DNA of 64,000 bases, from contig NZ_VIQM01000054.1 in assembly GCF_008520265.1 (NCBI RefSeq), forward strand, positions 62,001 to 126,000. Reading direction: 5' to 3'. Source of the DNA: Sphingobacterium cavernae (GTDB lineage Bacteria > Bacteroidota > Bacteroidia > Sphingobacteriales > Sphingobacteriaceae). Shown here in pieces: positions 49,244 through 58,419 of the stretch; positions within the stretch are counted from its first letter, which is position 1; every line of letters starts with the position of its first letter. The notes beneath the pieces were generated by a model that saw only the letters and a program-made list of their open reading frames with translations, was not told the DNA's origin and made no database searches. Position numbers and translations under genes: made by a program.

Positions 49244-51205
49244 TCATCTCATTGATGTTGAAAAGATTTTTGGTCTGATCATAGTTTCTTTATAAATGTT
49301 ACCAAAATCATCTTCAACAGTTATTTCTAAAGTAGAAGTAGGAGATGATGCCTTAGTCATAAACATATGTGAAGTATTGAAAGTGACAAATGATGAAGTC
49401 GGATTTGCATTTACATTCAGTCTTTTCATAGGATATGAAATGATATGTAGCGGATCATATTTCATCACACGATTTATAACCAAATCCTTATTATTTTCTT
49501 TGATCGTGATTTTCCAATTTGGGTTATATCCCCAGATATTCAATAAGACTTCATTTGCCGTATTCGATTTTGTATATTCTCTCGCATATTCAGGTACTTT
49601 GGCTTTAAAGCTATCATTGGCATGTTGAGTATATTTTTCAGATGTAATATGAACATTATTTAGATCATAGGTTCGGAATTGGTATTCTTTTGCAAAACCT
49701 ATGCTTTTGTAATAGAATTTTTGATTTTTACCTGAATTCTCTAAAACGCCATATCCACCTGGGCTTCCATCTTTACAAATATGGTTGTCCGCATATCCAT
49801 CTTTCCCTGTCCACCACCATGTTGCACTAACAGAAGCAATATTATATTCGTTTATTTTATTATTCTCATTTACTATTGTCGAATTGATATGAGTGTGTCC
49901 AGACATTATTTTAACATTAGTAAACTCTGCCATGATGCTCTCAAATTCTGCTGCATTAGTTAATTTGGTTGAAAACTTATTTTCTGAATCAGGGATTGAA
50001 TAATAAGGTATATGCATAGCAACTACTACTGGTGTGGATTTATCTTCGATCATTGCCAAATCCTCTTTCAGCCATTTCATTTGGTTCTGAGTTAACGTGG
50101 ATTTGTAGTTTCTATCACCTATCACACCAGTATTTGCGCCAGCATTCACCCATACATTATTATCTAATACTATATAGTGAATATTTCCAATATTAAAAGA
50201 GTAATATGTGGGACCAAGTGTATTTCTATATTTATTTTCTGCAAGAAAATCATTTGAAATATATGGGTCATTGTCATGATTTCCCATCACATGGAATATT
50301 GGGAAATCAAAATCTTTAATTTGATTTTTGAATTCTTGAAGACCAAAATTATTTTCATACCAATATATATCCCATGTCTGATCTCCTAATGTCATGGCAT
50401 AGAATTTTTTGTTTTGTGCATGTGTTTCTTTTGCTAGCTTATTTATATCAACTCTAAATCCTTTGTTGAATTGTGAAATATCGTTATTACGATTGGCTAG
50501 ATGCATATCTGCTAAAAATGCCATAACATGATCAGCATTGTTTGTCGCTGATAATTCGAAATCAATTAGCTCTGTGACGTGATTGTTATTCGAAACGTAT
50601 TTGAAAAATTGAGGAAACGAATTATTGACAGATACTTCGTAATTCGATGGTATAGACACAAAGACATATCCGTTTCTTTTGTTTGATGGTAAGTAATAAA
50701 TGCCGTTTTCATCAGTTTTTGTAACGGTTTCACCATCAGAAACAACTACACTGGACAAGCCTTTTGTATCGCAAAATACAGTACCTTTTATTGTCATACC
50801 TGCTTTTTCGGGTATACTAGCATTAAAAGCTTTTAATATGTTAGTTTCACCAAGTAGTTTACTAGAATTATTTCTTTTAACAAAGATTTCATATTTACCA
50901 GCAATAATAACTTTAGGGATTAAAATCTTTATTGTTGAAGTATTCAAAATTGTGATTTCACAATTTATATCTTCTGCTATTATCTTATTCCTCAGTATTA
51001 TGCTATCAGATGATTTAAATCCTTGACCAGTAAAGGTAATTAATCTATTATTGTCAAAATAATAGATAGGTGACAAAGTAAATTCTTTTATTTGGATGTC
51101 GCTTCCTATAGAGGTGTTGATATCTTTCTTGTCAGGTAACTGGCTTTTACATCCTAATGAGAATATATGAATGAGAAAGAAAGCTATAATAGTATAAATT
51201 TTCAA
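49244..51205 (-). CDS. Calcineurin-like metallophosphoesterase lipoprotein
   Basis: A 653-residue lipoprotein (Cys19 in IFSLGC). The order is a TIG-like beta domain at about 40-120, a calcineurin_N module (MTIKGTVFCDTKGLSSVVVS, 137-156), the metallophosphoesterase core, and a calcineurin_C-type C-terminal domain (about 480-650). All five dimetal motifs are present: FLADMHLAN, GDQTWDIYW, MGNHDND, AMHIPYY and SGHTHINS. It should hydrolyse a phosphomonoester or phosphodiester outside the cytoplasm. It lies between the DUF5689 gene (78 bp, with a terminator in the gap) and the phosphodiesterase gene. Confidence 0.88.
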   Translation of the reverse strand: MKIYTIIAFFLIHIFSLGCKSQLPDKKDINTSIGSDIQIKEFTLSPIYYFDNNRLITFTGQGFKSSDSIILRNKIIAEDINCEITILNTSTIKILIPKVIIAGKYEIFVKRNNSSKLLGETNILKAFNASIPEKAGMTIKGTVFCDTKGLSSVVVSDGETVTKTDENGIYYLPSNKRNGYVFVSIPSNYEVSVNNSFPQFFKYVSNNNHVTELIDFELSATNNADHVMAFLADMHLANRNNDISQFNKGFRVDINKLAKETHAQNKKFYAMTLGDQTWDIYWYENNFGLQEFKNQIKDFDFPIFHVMGNHDNDPYISNDFLAENKYRNTLGPTYYSFNIGNIHYIVLDNNVWVNAGANTGVIGDRNYKSTLTQNQMKWLKEDLAMIEDKSTPVVVAMHIPYYSIPDSENKFSTKLTNAAEFESIMAEFTNVKIMSGHTHINSTIVNENNKINEYNIASVSATWWWTGKDGYADNHICKDGSPGGYGVLENSGKNQKFYYKSIGFAKEYQFRTYDLNNVHITSEKYTQHANDSFKAKVPEYAREYTKSNTANEVLLNIWGYNPNWKITIKENNKDLVINRVMKYDPLHIISYPMKRLNVNANPTSSFVTFNTSHMFMTKASSPTSTLEITVEDDFGNIYKETMIRPKIFSTSMR

Positions 51206-51239
51206 AGTAGAATAGAGTTATTTAGAGGTTTAAGTAAAT

Positions 51240-51274
51240 ATAAAACAGCAGTTGAAATCAATTCAACTGCTGTT
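51240..51274 (-). terminator. Terminator-like hairpin after the DUF5689 gene
   Basis: AACAGCAGTTGAA pairs with TTCAACTGCTGTT around a five-base loop. The leftward strand continues TTTTAT. It lies 10 bp behind the DUF5689 stop and should reduce readthrough into the phosphoesterase gene. Confidence 0.75.
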
Positions 51275-51283
51275 GATGTATTA

Positions 51284-52849
51284 TTAATCTTCTTGAGTAG
51301 TAACACCTTCACCTGTTTCAATTTCAGATAATTCTGAAGACTTAGTTAGTGTTGTAAAAGTATATCCTCTTGGAGTTGTCCATTGACGTGTAGTTGTATT
51401 AAATACTCCGCCTAATTTTACAAAAGCACCAATATCTGTCGGAGTAATATGTGGTATTCTGTACATATTAGTTCCCATTGAGAAGAATGGTTGTAATGAA
51501 CTGTCATCAGGATTTGTGATTTTGTAATGATCATTATTACTAATACGATAGCCCTTTTCATTCTCGACATCGATAATTGTTGCAGTACCATTACCTCCAA
51601 ACCAGACTACATCAATAGGTACTGATTTTTCAGTAACGTTTACTCCGATAAACACAGCCATACCACCAGCGTTACCAGAGTTTGGAAGCAAACCTGAACT
51701 TGCATTACCTAATCCATCACCAGGTGTATTGGAGTACTGAATATATCTAGCCCAATTTGCACTTGATATAGATGTTGAATTTGGTCCATTGATACGACGT
51801 TGATGCCCACCTACATAGAAGTAATCTCCTTTTTTTACGGACCCTTCAGTTATATTAAATTTATAGGTTCGTCCACCACCTGTAGCCCATCCTGCACCTG
51901 GGGCAGCTCCTGGATTTGGTTGAGCAGCGCCTGCATTGGTGCTTAATACAAGAGAAAATGGAACCTCATTAAAATTAATATCAACATTAGCTTTTAATTG
52001 AATGTATTCATAATTACCATCTCCACCACTTGGATCATTCATATAACCTGTAATTATCACTGGATTTGCGCCTATATATTCTGGTACCTCTGGATCGGAA
52101 ATATCTTCAATATCTCTTAAGTGTCTAGGGAATATGTCAAATTTATTCATATCACTTTTTGTACCGAGCGGAATACCTGTCACATTAATATTTCTAGGTA
52201 AAATTTCATTGGCAAAATTTGCTGATGAAAGCGTAACAATATTTACGGTGTCTGCACCATTAATCATTACTTTACTACCACTCAAAGTTTCTTGTGCAGC
52301 AGGTCTTGGATACATTTCACCACCAATGATTTTGATGACTGTACTTTCGAAATCATTTGGTTGTTGGTTAAGTGTACCAGCATTAGTATTTCTAACAGTG
52401 AATCTGTGACCACTTGAGACTTTTTCAATATCAGTTTCAGATATACCATCTAGATACAAGAAACCATCTTTATTAAGTGATTTATCTTGAATGTTGATCA
52501 CCAGTGAATCTCCAGGAACAAAAATTGCAGCATTTGACATTTTAAAAGCGATACCTCGTGTTCGATTTCTTTTGTCTTGTTGGATAATAACAATATCATC
52601 TGGTAAATTACTATCAGAGTGATCTGAGACTACTACACCGTATATTTTTTTTGCATAGCTAATTTTATCACTCGTCAATTTGACTTCGCTTCCTCTATAT
52701 AATGCTCTAATATCTTCAATAGCGATATATGGACTAAATTCACCGATATAGTTATCCTCTTTATTATCACAAGAAGAAAAAAGGGCTATACTGGCCATGA
52801 TGCCAAAAAGAGCTTTTTTTATGTTGATTATATTCATTATGCTTTTCAT
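51284..52849 (-). CDS. DUF5689 surface lipoprotein
   Basis: A 521-residue lipoprotein with a typical lipobox (Cys27 in SIALFSSC); an internal Met at residue 5 is an alternative start. The N-terminal half has the DUF5689 fold (AIEDIRALYRGSEVKLTSDK, KKIYGVVVSDHSDSNLPDDI, FKMSNAAIFVPGDSLVINI). The C-terminal part is Gly/Asn-rich beta sequence. Proteins of this family are regularly encoded behind SusCD pairs that travel with calcineurin-like phosphoesterases; they have no catalytic motif and probably bind ligand at the surface. It is 10 bp downstream of susD. Confidence 0.85.
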   Translation of the reverse strand: MKSIMNIINIKKALFGIMASIALFSSCDNKEDNYIGEFSPYIAIEDIRALYRGSEVKLTSDKISYAKKIYGVVVSDHSDSNLPDDIVIIQQDKRNRTRGIAFKMSNAAIFVPGDSLVINIQDKSLNKDGFLYLDGISETDIEKVSSGHRFTVRNTNAGTLNQQPNDFESTVIKIIGGEMYPRPAAQETLSGSKVMINGADTVNIVTLSSANFANEILPRNINVTGIPLGTKSDMNKFDIFPRHLRDIEDISDPEVPEYIGANPVIITGYMNDPSGGDGNYEYIQLKANVDINFNEVPFSLVLSTNAGAAQPNPGAAPGAGWATGGGRTYKFNITEGSVKKGDYFYVGGHQRRINGPNSTSISSANWARYIQYSNTPGDGLGNASSGLLPNSGNAGGMAVFIGVNVTEKSVPIDVVWFGGNGTATIIDVENEKGYRISNNDHYKITNPDDSSLQPFFSMGTNMYRIPHITPTDIGAFVKLGGVFNTTTRQWTTPRGYTFTTLTKSSELSEIETGEGVTTQED

Positions 52850-52859
52850 AATCTAGAAT

Positions 52860-54293
52860 TTATGGTTTTTGCCACCAAACTAAAGTGTTGATATCATCTT
52901 GTCCTTGACGTTGTACTGCAATATTGTAGTTTTCTTTATTTGCGGACTGTACATATACCGGATAATTTAGTCGAGCAGGCATTTTTCTATCATTTAAATG
53001 GCCTGATAATATTGGTAATTCAGGTAATCCTGTACGTCTATATTCAAACCAAGATTGTAAATCTGTGAAGAAAAGTGCATAATACTTTTGTTGGTGTATT
53101 AATTTCATTTTTGTGGAAAGATCAGCTTCCTCATTCCAGATTATATGTTCTCCAGTTAGATAATTGTCTGATAGAGTAAACCCCCACATTTCAATTGCAC
53201 TTTTTATTCCTCTTTCATAATACGTTTGTGCAGATTTGCTGGTATAACCTTTTGCTGCCGCTTCGGCGAGAATAAATTGTAATTCGGCGTAATTCAAAAT
53301 ATTTCCTAATAATGGTTCACTCATGAGTGTAGTAGGGAAGGCTGATTTACCTTGAGGGTTACTACCAATCGGATACCCACTAGGTACTCCAGCATACTCG
53401 CCATCCCAAAGTGAAGCCCACTTTTGAATTCGTGGGTCAGACCATTCATTCAAATTGTCAACAAAGAAGGTTGATAGTTTAGGGCCATACCAGTCGCCTG
53501 GTCGCCAAGTTGCGAAAGGGGAAACATATGGTGACACACCTGTCCATCTTAAAATCGCCGATTCTTCAGTACTATTTATCAATGGATAATTAGTAGACAA
53601 TTCATCTACCATCTGTTTGATTTTATTTTTCGCATTTAATTCAGATTTATGAGCTACTCTTAATAATAATCGTAAGTGTAGCGAATTACCAAATTTACGC
53701 CATGATGCTACATTTCCTTGATAGATAGGATCACTCGAGCTTGGTATATTTGTTGCACCTTGCAAATAAACATTCGCAGTGTCCAAAGCTTTTGATATAC
53801 CTATATATACATCCATTTGAGGATCAAATGTTGGTGTAACATTGTTTTGTTTACCTTGTAAAGCATCTGTAAATGGAATATCTCCATATGTATCTGTCAA
53901 TATAGAAAACAACCAAGCTTGACAAATCAATGAAATGCCCATAAAGGATTTATCTCCTTGTTGTTCAGCTAGGTTATATATGTCTCTAAAATTATTTAGT
54001 TGCACATAAGCATTATTCCACATATAATCTGCTACGTTAGCACGAATGTCATATCTGAAAATTTTACCATCACTGTCACCCATGTTTACAGTAACTTGCA
54101 TTAATTCGTTGGTTACAGCTTGGCTTCTGTTCATACTGTATTCCACAGATTTCTTTAATGCCGGAGCCAATAAATTGCTTGGCGTAACTTCTGACAATCC
54201 ATTTGGATTAGTATTTATTTCTTCAAAGTTTTTATTACAAGACGAAAATCCAAGTAATAAAACAAATGATAAGATTATATTTACTTTTTTCAT
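52860..54293 (-). CDS. SusD/RagB-like nutrient-binding lipoprotein of the glycerophosphate locus
   Basis: A 477-residue lipoprotein (Cys19 in LLLGFSSC) of the shorter SusD-like_2 type. NPNGLSEVTPSNLLAPAL opens the domain. TPR-like helices with QAWLFSILTDTYGDIPFTDA and the late LHQQKYYALFFTDLQSWFEYRR are characteristic. It forms the lid of the adjacent SusC. It is 17 bp behind susC and 10 bp before the DUF5689 gene. The short form differs clearly from the 683-residue SusD of the other locus, so the two systems are not recent duplicates. Confidence 0.93.
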   Translation of the reverse strand: MKKVNIILSFVLLLGFSSCNKNFEEINTNPNGLSEVTPSNLLAPALKKSVEYSMNRSQAVTNELMQVTVNMGDSDGKIFRYDIRANVADYMWNNAYVQLNNFRDIYNLAEQQGDKSFMGISLICQAWLFSILTDTYGDIPFTDALQGKQNNVTPTFDPQMDVYIGISKALDTANVYLQGATNIPSSSDPIYQGNVASWRKFGNSLHLRLLLRVAHKSELNAKNKIKQMVDELSTNYPLINSTEESAILRWTGVSPYVSPFATWRPGDWYGPKLSTFFVDNLNEWSDPRIQKWASLWDGEYAGVPSGYPIGSNPQGKSAFPTTLMSEPLLGNILNYAELQFILAEAAAKGYTSKSAQTYYERGIKSAIEMWGFTLSDNYLTGEHIIWNEEADLSTKMKLIHQQKYYALFFTDLQSWFEYRRTGLPELPILSGHLNDRKMPARLNYPVYVQSANKENYNIAVQRQGQDDINTLVWWQKP

Positions 54294-54310
54294 GTTTTTC
54301 CTTTCTTCAA

Positions 54311-57300
54311 TTAAATACCAATAACTATGTTTAGACCAAATGTACGTGTAGAAGGCATTTGCCCTAATTCAAATCCTTTATTGATATCCGAAGCACCTAA
54401 GGTTCCGAATTCTGGATCAAATACTGGCCAAGCTGTCCACATGAACAGATCTCTTCCAAAGACACCTACTGTTGCTCTAGTTAAACCAATTTTGCTCAAC
54501 TGTTTTGGTGATAAAGAATAGTCAAGACGCGCTTCACGTAATTTTAAGAAATCGGTTGAATAACTTGTACCTTCGACATTGTCATTGCCTAGGTGTGCGT
54601 TGTAATAGTCCCAAATATTTTCAGCTATATAGTCATTTGGTCTGAATGTACCATCTCCATTATCAATTACACCTTTGCCGATAATACCATTGTAACGACC
54701 AGGAAGCGTATTTTTAGTTTTACCTTGGTTTGCAAGATTTGCAGCTGTTAGAGAATATGCAACCGCGCCTACTTGTGCATCAAACAAGAAACTAGCTCTA
54801 AATTGTTTGTAGCGGAATTCATTGTTGATACTTGCCCTCCATTCAGGATTTGTATTGCCTATATATTGCATTTCCGCACCTAATTGAGGAATACCATTTT
54901 CGTAAATAATGTCACCATTTGGTGAGCGTAAATAACCTCTACCATACAAGTCACCCATGCTACCACCTACATAAGCAATTATAGCTCCTCTACTACCTGG
55001 ACCATTTTGTAGAATAATATTTGGTAATATATCCGTCAACTCGATCACTTTGTTGCGGTTGGCTGAATATGTACCATTTATTTTCCATTGAAAATCCTTT
55101 TTTTGCAATGCTGTTGCCGCAGCTTCTATTTCGATACCACTATTACGGATTTGACCTGCATTCAATAATATTGTGCTATAACCTGACGCTCTGTCTGTCG
55201 TAGCTTGTAAGTGTTGATTATACGTGTTGCCTTGGTAATAAGTGAATCCTAATGTAAATCTGTTTTTCAACAACCTCATATCTGTACCAATTTCAAAACT
55301 GTTAGTGCGCAATGGCTCTAATTTTGTATTTGGAATTGAAGTAGGATTAGAAGCACCACCGGGGAATGTGATTTCTGGATTATATGTGTATGAAGTCAAG
55401 TAAGCTTTCATACCACCACTACCTACACTAGCAATGGAAGAGCGTAATTTCCAAAATGAGATGGCTTTAGGTAATTCGAACATTTCATTAAGGATTAAAC
55501 TCAAGTTGGCAGAAGGATAGAAGAAGGATGAGTTACCTTTTCTTAATGGTGTTGCCAATGCACTATTCCAGTCATTTCTAGCCGAAACATCCACAAATAC
55601 ATAATCTCTGAATGAGAAAGTTCCGATACCAAACCAGCTATTCAATACTAAGCGGTCCTCTAAAGGCGAAGTTACAACTAATCCAGCGGCATTCGCTAAA
55701 GTATAGTTGCCTGGAACTGCTAGTGAATCGGCATAATTTCTTTGCTGATTTCTTTCATTACGAATAGTACTAGTTCCTACTGAAAAACTAGTTTTAATAT
55801 CTTTATTTAAATCTTTGTTGTAATTAATCATTAAGTCCGCACCAGACTCTTGATTAAAGATAGACTGCGTTCTATACATACCTTTTTTGAATTTCTCTGT
55901 ATCAAAAGGACGTTGCTGTGAACGTCTTTCCATTCCTAAATCCAAATTGGTACGAGCCATAATGTTCAAGTTTTTCGAAAACTCATACGTCACCTCTACA
56001 TTACCTGTTATGCCATGCCTATTGTTTTTGTTTAGCATTTCATAGGAGATTAAGTAAGGATTATCAGGGTAAGAACTGAAAGGGTAATTTTGTAATTCAT
56101 TTTCTTGTCCATTCATCCAATAATTCTTCAACCAATCCAAAGGTGCATTAGGCATCCAGAAGATATTCCAATACATCAAAGATTGATTATTGTATCCTGT
56201 TGAAGGTAAATTATCACTTTTGTTTTGTTTATAATTAATACGCGTTTGAATTTTCAATTTATCAGTTACTTTATGACTAGCATTGACAGATACAGTATTT
56301 CTATCGTAACCTGTGTTTGGTATTATCCATTTGTTATTCAGGTTAGTATACGAAAAGCGCATGTTCGTTTTATCGTTACCACCATCTAAAGTGACAGAAT
56401 TTGTAAATGTTCTTCCTGTATCGAAAAATTCTTTTCTAGCATTAGGATAAGGTACCCATGGGGTTCTTTCCGTACCTCTTGTTTGTGTAACTGGATCAAA
56501 TTGGTAATACATTTGACCATCAAATTTCGGTCCCCAAGCTGAACTAGTGCTTCTGGTACTCGCACCATCAGGTGATGCATTATAAGAGTAGTAATTTGCG
56601 CCTTCAACACCTTGACCATATTCATATTGATAATCTGGCCATCTAGAGATAGATTCGATAGTTGAATTGGAAGTCACAGTGACACCAACTCCTTTTCTGT
56701 TTTTTCCTGATTTTGTGGTGATGATAATCGCACCATTTGCACCACGCTGTCCATATAGTGCGGTTGCATTCGGTCCTTTTAATACCGTAATATTTTCTAT
56801 ATCTTCCGGGTTTATGTCGGATAATCCCGATCCATAATCCGCAGGTGAATCTCCAGAAAGATAAGCTCCATGGCCAGTTCCAGTCATTTGAGCTGAACTT
56901 GAACTTACTACGATTCCATCTACTACGATTAACGCGTTGTTGTCACCCGTCAAGTTATTTTCACCGCGCAAAATGATTTTGTTCGACCCAGCAGGTCCAC
57001 CACCTGAACGTACTAGATTAACTCCGGCAACTTTTCCAGATAATGCATCTGTCCAGTTATTTGAAATCGCATCTGTTAATTGTTCACCTTTTAATTCAGT
57101 AGCAGCGTATCCAAGTGCTTTCTGTTCTCTTTTAATACCTAGAGCAGTTACAATTACTTCTTCGATGCCAGTGGATGATTCTGTTAGTCTTACTGTAATA
57201 TTATCTGCTGCAGAGTTGAATTTTTGAACATTAGATTCGTAACCAATCAAGTTAAATCTAACGTCTGCTCCAACAGGAATATCCAATGCAAATGACCCAT

Positions 57301-57544
57301 CCACTTTTGTAGACGTTGCTGCCTTGCCATTCACTTGGATAGATACATTGGATAAAGGTTGATTGTCATTTGCATCTATTACCTTTCCTGTCACTTTTAT
57401 GGTTTGTTGTACCATAAAGGCTTTTTCTGCATTGAATGCTGAAGCATGAATGGTTCCAACAAATGGACTAGAAAGTAGTGCAAGCCAAATAAGTTTGGTC
57501 TGAAATGGTTTGTGCCCATTTCTCCATTTAATTTTATTTAACAT
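54311..57544 (-). CDS. SusC/RagA-type TonB-dependent transporter of the glycerophosphate locus
   Basis: A 1077-residue outer-membrane TonB-dependent importer. After a signal peptide (to about HASA) come a carboxypeptidase-regulatory-like domain (IKVTGKVIDANDNQPLSNVS), a TonB-box region (IEEVIVTALGIKREQKALGY), a plug with the SusC signature GPNATALYGQRGANGAII, and the barrel, ending TRTFGLNIVIGI. There is no STN domain. It lies 123 bp downstream of glpF in the same direction, with no hairpin in the gap, so it can be expressed with the glp genes. Import of a glycerophosphate-containing ligand is my inference from context. Confidence 0.95.
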   Translation of the reverse strand: MLNKIKWRNGHKPFQTKLIWLALLSSPFVGTIHASAFNAEKAFMVQQTIKVTGKVIDANDNQPLSNVSIQVNGKAATSTKVDGSFALDIPVGADVRFNLIGYESNVQKFNSAADNITVRLTESSTGIEEVIVTALGIKREQKALGYAATELKGEQLTDAISNNWTDALSGKVAGVNLVRSGGGPAGSNKIILRGENNLTGDNNALIVVDGIVVSSSSAQMTGTGHGAYLSGDSPADYGSGLSDINPEDIENITVLKGPNATALYGQRGANGAIIITTKSGKNRKGVGVTVTSNSTIESISRWPDYQYEYGQGVEGANYYSYNASPDGASTRSTSSAWGPKFDGQMYYQFDPVTQTRGTERTPWVPYPNARKEFFDTGRTFTNSVTLDGGNDKTNMRFSYTNLNNKWIIPNTGYDRNTVSVNASHKVTDKLKIQTRINYKQNKSDNLPSTGYNNQSLMYWNIFWMPNAPLDWLKNYWMNGQENELQNYPFSSYPDNPYLISYEMLNKNNRHGITGNVEVTYEFSKNLNIMARTNLDLGMERRSQQRPFDTEKFKKGMYRTQSIFNQESGADLMINYNKDLNKDIKTSFSVGTSTIRNERNQQRNYADSLAVPGNYTLANAAGLVVTSPLEDRLVLNSWFGIGTFSFRDYVFVDVSARNDWNSALATPLRKGNSSFFYPSANLSLILNEMFELPKAISFWKLRSSIASVGSGGMKAYLTSYTYNPEITFPGGASNPTSIPNTKLEPLRTNSFEIGTDMRLLKNRFTLGFTYYQGNTYNQHLQATTDRASGYSTILLNAGQIRNSGIEIEAAATALQKKDFQWKINGTYSANRNKVIELTDILPNIILQNGPGSRGAIIAYVGGSMGDLYGRGYLRSPNGDIIYENGIPQLGAEMQYIGNTNPEWRASINNEFRYKQFRASFLFDAQVGAVAYSLTAANLANQGKTKNTLPGRYNGIIGKGVIDNGDGTFRPNDYIAENIWDYYNAHLGNDNVEGTSYSTDFLKLREARLDYSLSPKQLSKIGLTRATVGVFGRDLFMWTAWPVFDPEFGTLGASDINKGFELGQMPSTRTFGLNIVIGI

Positions 57545-57667
57545 AGGTGTGTGATTTTTCGTTGCTAAATTGCAGAGCTAATATTAAGTCAATGTTAACT
57601 CAATATTAAACTCATAATAATCATATGTTTTTAATAGGTTTTTGTGGTTTTATTTCACTTTTTGTTT

Positions 57668-58393
57668 TTAATAAATTAAAATATACAATACTGACGCAAG
57701 AGCAGATCCTATGAATGGACCTAGCACTGGAACCCAAGCATATTCTAAATTAAAAGTTGCTTTATTCTTAATAGGTAGAAGAGCATGAATAATACGGGGA
57801 CCTAAATCTCTTGCAGGATTGATCGCATAGCCAGTAGTTCCGCCTAACGAAAGTCCAATTGCCCATACTAAAAATGCAACAGGAAGTGCCCCAATTGATC
57901 CTAAACCAATAGGAGTAGTGGTATCTAATGTAGCATCCTGAAAATGTAAAATGGTAAAAATAAGTACAAAAGTACCTACGATTTCACTCAATAAATTTCT
58001 CGGAAGATTTTTGATCGCAGGTGCTGTGCAAAAAACAGCTTGTTTTGCGCCGGCATCTTCAGTGACATCAAAATGATCTTTATACACTGACCAAACAACA
58101 AAAGCACCCAACATGGCTCCAACCAGTTGTGCCGCCATATAACTCAATGCCGTACCAAAACTAAGTTCGCCCATCAATAATACAGAAAGGGTAACTGCAC
58201 AATTGAGGTGCGCACCACTATAAGGTCCAGCGATAGTCACACCAACAAATACAGCGACTGCCCAAGCTGTTGTAATTACAATCCAGCCCGAATTGTTGCC
58301 TTTTGTTTTATTTAAAACGACATTGGCAACAACTCCTCCCCCCAAGAGGATCATCACTGCAGTACCAATGAATTCAGCTAAAATAGGTTCCAT
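57668..58393 (-). CDS. glpF: Glycerol facilitator (aquaglyceroporin)
   Basis: A 241-residue MIP-family channel with six helices that lets glycerol cross the inner membrane. The second pore motif is normal and of glycerol-channel type (INPARDLGPR, N192-P193-A194, with D196). The first motif, however, reads NCA (N64-C65-A66 in SGAHLNCAVT) where nearly all homologues have NPA. It is 26 bp downstream of glpK in the glpD-glpK-glpF unit. Confidence 0.93.
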   Translation of the reverse strand: MEPILAEFIGTAVMILLGGGVVANVVLNKTKGNNSGWIVITTAWAVAVFVGVTIAGPYSGAHLNCAVTLSVLLMGELSFGTALSYMAAQLVGAMLGAFVVWSVYKDHFDVTEDAGAKQAVFCTAPAIKNLPRNLLSEIVGTFVLIFTILHFQDATLDTTTPIGLGSIGALPVAFLVWAIGLSLGGTTGYAINPARDLGPRIIHALLPIKNKATFNLEYAWVPVLGPFIGSALASVLYILIY

Positions 58394-58419
58394 AATTTTA
58401 GAGTTTTAATAAGAAGGTC

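Noticed and set aside
21312-57544. The two SusCD loci as a recent duplication
   Set aside because: The SusD proteins belong to different subtypes and lengths (683 and 477 residues), the SusC proteins differ in the plug and N-terminal regions, and the partner genes are unrelated.
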